Positions 56,219-64,000 of a stretch of DNA of 64,000 nt are shown piece after piece; position 1 is the stretch's first letter; each line of letters starts with the position of its first letter. Origin of the DNA: Cordilura impudica (taxonomy: Eukaryota; Arthropoda; Insecta; Diptera; Scathophagidae); assembly GCA_963682025.1 (NCBI GenBank), contig OY821519.1, forward strand, positions 68,274,025 to 68,338,024, in the 5' to 3' direction. The position numbers and the translations under genes were made by a program. The notes below the pieces were generated by a model. That model searched no databases. It was not told where the DNA came from and worked only from the letters and a program-made list of their open reading frames with translations.

Positions 56219-57011
56219 AACAAGTAAGAAAATTATAGTCGGTCTAGACCGACTATACGATACCCTATACCATGCGTTTAGAAACCGTATCTCCTAGGCC
56301 CAACTAACTGGACATAGAAAATAAGCAAAAACCAAATTTGAGTGGGATTTTTATTAATTTTTTTGGCTGCAGATATGAAAAAGTTCATATCGGATGATAT
56401 ATCTATATGGGGACTAGGTCCAAAAATGGACCGATCCTGACCATGGTTGGTAAAGTCTTTTGTATTTTGCGAAAATATATACAAACAAAATTTGAGAAGA
56501 ATCAGTGCAATATTTTTGTTTTTTAATAGATTTAAGTGAAAATCGGGAAGCAGCTCTATATGGAGCCAAAGGGATCATTTTTGGACTACTCATTAATGGA
56601 TGTATTGAACGCATACAAACCCAATTTGAGTAAGATCTATATGACAATTTGGATCTTATGGCAATTTATGTCGATTTCATAGGGGTAATTTGTATGGGGG
56701 CTAGGTCTGAACATGGACCGATTCTCACCAATTTCAATAGCGTTCATCCCATGGCCGATAAAAGCTTATATACCAAATTTCATCAAAATATATTTATATT
56801 TGCGACCTGCAGTTTGATTACAAACTTTACATGGACACACAGACGGACGGACGGACGGACGGACGGACGGACGGACATTGTTAAATCAACTCAGAAAGTG
56901 ATTCTGATTCGATCGGTATAATTAAAGATGGGTCTAGGTCAAATATTTTTGGTTGTTACAAACAGCAGCACAAAGTCATTATACCCAAACCACATAGTGG
57001 TATAGGGTATA
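56219..57011 (+). mobile_element. DINE-1-like element, best full-length copy
   Basis: AACAAGTAAGAAAATTATAG, perfect GTCGGTCTAGACCGAC, ACCCTATACCATGCG, TGGCTGCAGATATG, (CGGA)n of eight units at 56839-56875, GATCGGTATAATTAAAGATGG and ACCACATAGTGGTATAGGGTATA. Inner short inverted repeats TACCCTATACCA / TGGTATAGGGTA are at 56261 and 56998. Useful as the reference copy of the window. The sequence around it shares the theme AACATCATAACTC / GAGTTATGATGTTC (56185, 57249), perhaps an older interrupted repeat. Confidence 0.9.
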
Positions 57012-59070
57012 AAAATCGAAATGCGTTTAAAATGTGCATTGTTTCCTGAAGTAATGACGAAAAGTTTTTCAGTTTTTTTTTTTTTGCAGCATTTTGAAGA
57101 GAAAAACGATTTTGCTATACAATTTCGGGAATTTTTTGTTAAAAAATAGAGAAGAAAATGGAATTAAAAAAAACCTTCGTGGTTACCTGACGATTTATGT
57201 GTAGATATAGTGTCTCAAATTTCAAAAGAATCGGTCAAGTAGATTTTGAGTTATGATGTTCACGGACTTCGAACATTTATTTGCGAGAAAATCGGTTTAA
57301 AGATTTTTAAAAACTGATTTATATACATAAATATATATATACATATATACCGTATGAGGCCGGTCGCTGAAAACGCTGTATCTTCTTAAGTTTTGCTCTG
57401 ATTTACTTAAAATTTTGACACAACACTCTCGACATGTTGTGCATTCAGGAAGAGAAATGCAAATTAAGGTTTTTAAACCTACCACCCCTTAAAGGAATGC
57501 AAACACCAATACACCTACACAAACGAAGAAAAAAATATATCATATTTCATCATACATGTTAACTGAAAAAAGAGAACTACATTTTTTGCAAAGTTATCTA
57601 TAAATCCAAAAAAGAAAAAATAAAAAATAAGCGCGTATTAGTCTTACTTCAAAAAAAAAAAAAAAACTTATTATTCCAAATCGCCTTTAATTCTTCCATG
57701 ATAATTTCAATAAATTATTCAAATTAAAATCTTAAATATACCTATTTACGTAATTTATGTTTGTCTAAATTTTTTTAAAGCAAATTATGTAGAAATTAAT
57801 ACTATGAGTGAAAAAAAATTATTTTCCCATCTCTCTTCTGAAATTCCAATGTAATTTAATTATGGAAAGTTATAATAATTTAAATTTTAAACTTAATACT
57901 GCACTATTTTTTCAAGGGCTTTTCAATACAGAGCTATAAACGAAATCATACGTTGGACAACAACAAAATCCACATTGAAGATCTCTTTTTTCTCAAATAA
58001 TTATCAAAAAAAAAGCATACTCTTTGGTAAGTGCTGGCCATCAGAGACCTGACCGAAAGCACTCTTAACAATGCAAAACAATTTTGAGATGAAAAACAAA
58101 ACAGACAAACGGATAAGTTTGGTTTGATAAAAGAAGTATGTATGCATATCGGACGACGTTATATGAGAAAAATAAAAATGTTTAAAATTTCATTCATTTC
58201 ATTTTTTTACAGAATTTTTTCATTGACCAACAATGGGAATTTAAAGAAGAATTTGAATAGATATTAGTTTTTTTTTTTATACATTTTTTGCTTTCAACTT
58301 ATTCCATATGTAACACGAAATCTGCATATGTAGTGCTATTGTCGTTAACAGTGTTGCCAATTTTGACAACTTATTGTAATTTCGACGATTTTTCAATTTG
58401 TTAAAATGATTTGTTAAATTTTTAAAAATGATGATTGTAGATTTAAAATTTTCAATAGGATAAAAATTACGATTTCAAGGTTTAACAATTAATCGGTTGT
58501 TTATCGAAAATTGATAGTTTTCGTTCAATGTAAATGGAAATTACAAAATATGTATAGATTTAATTCAGGGTCAAGTCGTTTCAAAACGGAAATACCTTGA
58601 ATAGCATCTCCATTTAAGATTTAAGTTTTAATTACGGCGATACTTTAAACCTATATTATATGTTTCAGCTATAGATACATGTCAATAAAATTATTTAGTT
58701 GATTGCTGTGTTAAATTTTTTTCGTTGAAATTTCATCATTAATACATTTTTATAAATATATAGAAATAACCAATGCTGTAATAATATTCTTAATATGAAT
58801 GATATAAATAAATTTTATTGTTTCCTTTTGTAATATTATGTCGAGTTTTATTTTTATTTTCTTGAAAATTTCTTGTTTTAAAAATGACGACTTTGGCGAT
58901 TTAGTTTCCATAATTGTCGATTTTAAGAAGGTTTTATTAGCAGCACTGGTCGGTAACCTAGAAGAGAGAAAATTGTGTGTGGGTTTGTATAAAATGAGAA
59001 AGATTAAATTTTGTTTGTGTATTTCGCATAGCTTTGTAGGGAGTGCTATGTGTATTATTTCAGCGTTACA
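57012..59070. other. No gene recognised
   Basis: AT-rich. ACAGTGTTGCCAATTTTGAC at 58350 resembles a transposon end. No frame with family similarity on either strand. Confidence 0.45.
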
Positions 59071-59076
59071 GTATCA

Positions 59077-59102
59077 GTCAGTCAGTCAGTCAGTGAGTCA
59101 GG
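59077..59102. repeat. CAGT microsatellite, possible LINE tail
   Basis: About six CAGT units with a GAGT variant, just beyond the 3' side of the minus-strand LINE; such short tandem tails end many LINEs. Confidence 0.8.
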
Positions 59103-60932
59103 GATCAGCGAAAATATATTTAAGATATGTTATTATTTCCTGAGTAAATGTTTTTATCAAATCTACTATTTTCAGTTGTAAGTTGGTTGCAATGTATAGC
59201 TTTATCGTTGGCTCTTCTATATATATGATAGAAGATAGGAATGCCTATTTCGTTTTGAATAAATCCTATATGATCAAGGTTCAAAAAGTCTTCGTGTGGA
59301 ACAAAGCCACTTTGCAAGGTTTTAATTCTATATTCCTCGTTGACATAAAAAGGGGCCATAATTTAAATGTTCTCATAGCAATTATAGTTCCGAAATGAGA
59401 TGTATAATAAAATTATCAATTCTCCCTATTTTTGATGCATTGTATAATTTTTTTGTTTGATACAAATTTTATATAGTTGCTATCTGGAGATCTATAAAGA
59501 GAAGTACATGCTCTCAGACATTTTTTTTCAAGAACTCCTATTTTTTCCATATGTTATGGGGAAATGTTGAACCAAATTTGGCAATCATACGTTAAAATAG
59601 GTAGAACCAATGATTGGTACAATAGAACTTTAACCCTTGATTTGATGTAAGGGGAGTAAAATAGTTTTTTGTACATGAATAATGCATTTCTTGCTTTCGG
59701 TATCTGCAGATTTAAGTGATTGTTAAAATATAAAAACTTATCGAGGTTAATTCCAAGATATTTAACGACTGGTTTATTGGGAATCTGTATATTGGTATTT
59801 GATTTTATGCCAAAATCTCTCCATTTTGTTTTAATGTTTATGTTACACATTTTACAACAATATTAAAGTATGTTTGCAATTTGTCATTAATTTTCTCTAT
59901 TTTATTATCAGCGTAATAAATAATTATATCATCCACAAATGCAATTATGTTGTCGATTTTTGACAAAAGGTCATATATAAATAAATTAAATCAAATAGGA
60001 GAATTATCTGTCCCTTGCTGGAGACCATTGAAAATTTTAAATTTATTCGTTCTTATATTATTTCTATTGCATACTACAAACGATTTGTTGCTTAACATGT
60101 TATGTATGAGTATTATGAAATATATTGGAATTTTATATAAAAGTAGTTTATATATTAAGCCACGTATCCACATGCTATCGAAAGCTTTTTCGAAATCTAT
60201 TAAACAGGCAACTGTACATAAGGACTTATTCAGATTCCAATGAATATTTGAAACAAGTAAATACGTTGCATGAATTGTAGAATACTTGTATTTAAATCTG
60301 AATTGCTTATCATTAAATAGTCGATTTCTTTCAAAAAAATTTACTAAGTTATTGTTTATGCAAACTTCAAACACTTTACTAATGTTTGGAAGTAAACTAA
60401 TAACACTAAGTTTTTTTGGGTTTCTTGTGTCTTTATCTTTTTAGGGTAGAATAACAACTTTTGCTATTTTCCATGCATTACGAAAGTATCAATCAAGAAT
60501 CGATTCATTCGGAATATTTTTTAATATAATATTGGGGATATTATCTATGCCTGAAGAAAGTTTTTTTCGTAAGCTTTTGAATATGTATAACAATGAATCA
60601 TTTGTTATTAAATAATTTTCAGTCATGGAATCATTTATATCACTTGCCTTTTTAATTTCTGAAAACATTGAAAAAGAGGAGTGATTATTTTCATATTCAG
60701 TCATTAATTATGAAATTATTATTTTCATCATTCCTTTCCCGAATTTCTTTTCAAAAATTCTTCATTTTGAGGTATTTGTATACTATTAAATATTAATGGT
60801 TGTATGTGAGGGATTCTTATGGTCAATAAGTTTCCTGATTAATTTAAGTTTGCCTTTTAAAAAGTTCAGTTCCGTTGGTGTTAATAAGCATTCAAATCTG
60901 TTGAGTTAAAATTTTGCTTTTTTCTGATTGTA

Positions 60933-62180
60933 AATGGTGTTTTTTTAGCTATTATCTTTTTGGCAACACTGGTTTAAACAGCTGACGCATGTTTCGTGTT
61001 TTGTTTCATTGTCAAACATCTTCAGTTTGGTCTATAATTTAACCATCAACCGTTTTACAAACGAACAACGCTTGCAAGTTATTGAATTTTATTATCAAAA
61101 TGCGTGCTCTGTTAAGAAAGTTCATCGCGCGCTTCTTTCATTTTATGGTCAGTTTAATCGACCCACTGAAGCGGCTAGTCGGGCTATTGTGACTAAATTT
61201 CGCACCAAATTTACATTGTTGAACATTAAACCACCAACACGCTTACGTAGAGTGCAAACTGAAGAAAATATCGCAGCTGTATCGGCCAGTGTTATTGATG
61301 ACCATCAATTATCGATTCCTCGCCGTTCGCAGCAATTGGGCCTCTGTTACTCAACAACGTGGAAAATTTTGTGGAAGGATTTAGGTGTGAAGCCTTTCAA
61401 AATACAGCTGGTGCAAGAACTGAAGCCGAATGACCTACCGCAACGTAGAATTTTTGGTGAATAGGCTCTTGGAAAGTTGGCCGAAGATCCACTTTTTTAC
61501 CGAAAAATTGCTCATTTTTGGCTCAATGGGTATGTAAATAAGCAGAATTGTCGACTTTGGAGTGAATATCAGCCAAAAGCATTGGAAGAGCTACCAATGC
61601 ATCCAGAAAAAGTCACAGTTTGGTGCGGTTTATGGGTGGTGGCATCATTGGACCGTACTTCTTCAAAGATGATGCGAATCGTAACGTAACTGTGAATGGT
61701 GAGCGCTACCCAGAGATGATATCCAACTTTTTTTTGCCCAAAATGCAAGAGCTTGACTTGCATGACATGTGGATTCAACAAGACGGTGCCACATGCCACA
61801 CAGCACGCGCAACAATGGACTTATTGAGAGGCGAGTTCGGTGAACATTTTATTTCACGTTCGGGACCGGTCAATTGGCCGCCTAGATCGTGAGATTTCAC
61901 GCCTTTAGACTATTTTTTGTGGGGCTATGTTAAAGCTCATGTCTATACAGACAATCCCGCTTCAATTGACATTGGAAGACAACATTGAAGCATGTATTCG
62001 TAAGATACCGGCCGAAATGTTGGAAAGAGTATGCCAAAATTGGACTAAGCGGATGGACCATTTGAGGCGCAGTCACAGTCAACATTTGCATCGACTCAAA
62101 TAAAGATTTCATGGATTTTTCAGAATTTTATGTGTTTTTTTTTTGGAAAACTTTCCTATAGCTCTTAAAAAATTACCCTT
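60933..62180 (+). mobile_element. Mariner element, DD41D type, 1,248 bp, dead
   Basis: Diverged TIRs AATGGTGTTTTTTTAGCTAT (left) and AAGGGTAATTTTTTAAGAGC (right, inverse), each beside TA (60931-60932, 62181-62182). It lies in the LINE, whose frame resumes on the other side, and points the opposite way. Confidence 0.8.
61009..62103 (+). pseudogene. DD41D mariner transposase, inactive
   Basis: Reads SNIFSLVYNLTINRFTNEQR from a TTG where an ATG is expected, HTH motifs (CSVKKVHRALL, LSIPRRSQQLGL), VQELKPNDLPQRRIFGE, then TAG where Trp is usual. DPLFYRKI runs straight into AHFWLNGYVN: about four codons containing the first catalytic Asp (usually in a SDE motif) are missing. Then PEKVTVWCG, a frame change, GGIIGPYFFKD, QQDGATCHTARATMDLL (second Asp), PVNWPPRS, TGA, DFTPLDYFLWGYVKAH. 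Counting from QQD to the Asp of PLDYFLWG gives 41 residues between, the DD41D signature. C-terminal part has a further frame change near 61975 and ends SQHLHRLK. Confidence 0.85.
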
Positions 62181-62400
62181 TAGTTTTTAATAGTTACGTT
62201 TGTAAATTTTTCTGTTGTGTCATAGCTTTTAAATTTTGGAACTGATTTGTGAATTGATTTTGTTATTATGTCATTGAATTGAGTTAGATAAAGATCTATT
62301 TCTGAACCGATTTTGATGATTTTAAAGAACATGCTGCTCAGGATGTCAGTGAATCATTTTCAGTAAAAATTAGCAAGCAAATTAACATATTGAGGGCGTG

Positions 62401-63184
62401 ATCGTGATATTTCACTGAGGGTAGATAAATCCTTTGCACATTGGTATTATCATGGAAAATAAATTTTGACATAAATAGGCGATGCAGGTGGATAAAAAAT
62501 TTGTGCAACAGTTAATGGGTTCCATCAAGGCAAAACGCAAATTTTTTTGTATAAATTAATTTATTGTTTTTGCTTAATTTATTGTTTTTGCTTATTCCTA
62601 AATTTGTGCAACCGAATTTCATTCCGGCTTAGATTATAAGTTTTGAGAGTATCATTATATTGCTTCATTTTAATCCTAGACATATTTTATGATGATTGTA
62701 ATATATCGCGATAACTGCCCGTGAGCTAAATTGTTTTGAAAAATCCTTTAAAAATGGTGTATTTTATAAATAAAGAATATTTAGTTGAGGTACCTTCTGT
62801 CAATTCTTAGATTCTACATGAAAGCATGTAAGAAATATAAATGTTCACTTTAGATCCCACGATTTTAATGTAATTCTTTTAATACGATTTTAGTGACTTC
62901 CTACAAAAGTTTGTCAATTTTCAATCGTTCTTCATTTCGAGGCTTTTATCTATATATTAATACGTGAAGGTAAATTTTTAGTTCCCTTTTTAAGAAATAT
63001 GCGGGCACGGAGGAGTGCGAAAATTAGAATAGTTATAGTTCATAGGGAGGAGAAGTTGAGAATGATAAAATTTATGTTTACTCTGTCTTAAAAATATATT
63101 AAATTAAATAAAATAAAATATTTATAATAATTCGTTACACCCTGTTAATGCATATGATTTAAATTATATATCAGACGCTCTGTG
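62401..63184. other. No gene recognised
   Basis: May include the LINE's upstream endonuclease in decayed form, but no motif is visible. AT-rich. Confidence 0.35.
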
Positions 63185-63325
63185 TTGAATTATCAATTGC
63201 AAAAATTGATTAACATACCTTTAGGCTCATTTAAATATTCATAAATTTTTTATGAAAAGTTGAATGAAAAAATAATATTTGCCAGAATTTGCACTCGAAT
63301 TTCGAGTGCTGTGCTATACTTATAT
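63185..63325 (+). mobile_element. Mini-Helitron H1 copy D, 3' fragment
   Basis: GATTAACATACCTTTAGG...GCACTCGAATTTCGAGTGC (perfect hairpin) and CTGTGCTAT; the terminal G of CTAG is changed. The 5' half is absent. Confidence 0.75.
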
Positions 63326-64000
63326 ATTTTGTTACCTATTTGTCACATACGTTTTAATACCATAAAATGTATATTATAAATATTACAAATAATTACATTT
63401 TCGTTTTCAAAATGATTTTTATTTTTAGGTCATCGTTGGACTGATATTGACTACGGCTTTTATCTCCAGATGATGTTTTGGAAATTAAGAACAGCTAAAA
63501 ATCGAAAAAGTAATTTTAGAACGGAACGGCATTCATTGTTAAATTAACTCACATAGCGACTCTGCATTGAGATCGTTGCTATAAAAGATTTAAGGAGACA
63601 ATTTTTAAAAGCAACCAATACTCTTCGGAAATTCCATATCCATCCTCGTTAATCTTATGGGCTATTTGATAGCAGAACAGTCTTACATACAAATGTCTAA
63701 AGTAAGTAAACGGAAGTACAATATTTGTTTCACATTCATTCACCCAAACAGACATCTATTTAGGTATGTACTTTTAGCTAAATACTTATATTTGGTTCTA
63801 CACATACAACTGTACCTTGTACTTAAAAATATTTATCTACACATATGTATTCGTATGTATGTATTCGTTTTATGGTTAATGCTGCTGTTTTTTCCGTCAC
63901 ATATTTTTCACTACATAAAAAAATCGTAACAATTTTAAATGGTTTGTCGAAAAAATTCTTTTTATTTAAACTCAACATAAAAACTGTTATTTGAATTTTA
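63326..64000. other. No gene recognised
   Basis: AT-rich; the plus frame at 63657-63929 is rich in Tyr/Leu/Phe as expected by chance in such sequence and shows no family motif. Confidence 0.5.

Larger units (their letters stand above)
59120..62400 (-). pseudogene. LINE reverse transcriptase, jockey/I type, split by a mariner
   Basis: Minus strand, N to C: FFKIIKIGSEIDLYLTQFND...IHKSVPKF (62320-62200, linker after endonuclease), then after the mariner RKKQNFN...LKGKLKLIRKLIDHKN (60925-60800), SLRKKLSSGIDNIPNIILKN (60580, RT block 2), IDFEKAFDSMWIRGLIYKL (60195), NGLQQGTDNSPI (60010), AFVDDIIIYY (59935, catalytic), VKYLGINLD (59770), SRVKVLLYQSLVLPIL (59640). FVDD replaces the common FADD. A stop after NSPI and frame changes near 59850 and 59360. 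Its 3' end is near the CAGT microsatellite. I could not recognise the endonuclease upstream of 62400. Confidence 0.8.

Noticed and set aside
1..64000. tRNA, rRNA, CRISPR arrays, bacterial operons or promoters
   Set aside because: None seen; introns, LINEs and fly-type repeats indicate nuclear DNA of an insect.

Overview
The window reads as AT-rich, gene-poor nuclear DNA of a higher fly. I see no intact host gene, tRNA, rRNA or CRISPR array. Almost every coding signal is a decayed transposon protein: Helitron helicase, Penelope-like RT and endonuclease, LINE RT, Tc1/mariner and hAT transposases, and two unfamiliar RNase H-like transposases with short spliceosomal introns. The commonest repeat has the layout of Drosophila DINE-1/INE-1: a 5' part with GTCGGTCTAGACCGAC, subterminal TACCCTATACCA / TGGTATAGGGTA, and a GACGGAC run before the 3' end. 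The family assignment suggests Diptera, perhaps a calyptrate fly; the species is not determinable from this sequence alone.

Layout. 0-4 kb: a 377-bp mini-Helitron, a FLYWCH-like fragment between two inverted minisatellite arrays, one arm of a foldback element, and a broken copy of an unfamiliar transposase. 4-9 kb: DINE-1-like copies, a GTGACTGTGC-rich satellite, and a Helitron with a 141-bp satellite, a helicase C-terminus and a DINE-1-like insertion. 9-17 kb: a nested double Helitron, then a Penelope-like element split by a 2.1-kb foldback with a perfect 8-bp target duplication. 17-24 kb: more DINE-1-like copies, a hAT dimerisation-domain scrap, a 4.1-kb transposon with about 440-bp terminal inverted repeats and a spliced gene, and a Tc1 scrap. 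25-31 kb: two foldback MITEs and a mariner interrupted by three other elements. 32-36 kb: a 3,051-bp transposon with 200-bp TIRs and 8-bp duplication inside a DINE-1-like copy, followed by a mariner. 39-42 kb: a Tc1 element split by a LINE. 43-47 kb: a three-level nest (second copy of the 3-kb transposase family inside a LINE inside a DINE-1-like element). 50-57 kb: another foldback, a MITE, a satellite Helitron and a complete DINE-1-like copy. 59-62.4 kb: a LINE with a DD41D mariner inserted.

The genes form no pathway. What connects the region is nesting: target duplications and broken host elements give a relative insertion order at many loci. The most notable objects are the two unfamiliar transposase families (19.2-23.3 kb with a relative at 3.0-3.6 kb; 32.4-35.4 kb with a relative at 43.4-46.8 kb) and the satellite-carrying Helitrons. 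All coordinates and translations were read by eye; no database search was run.
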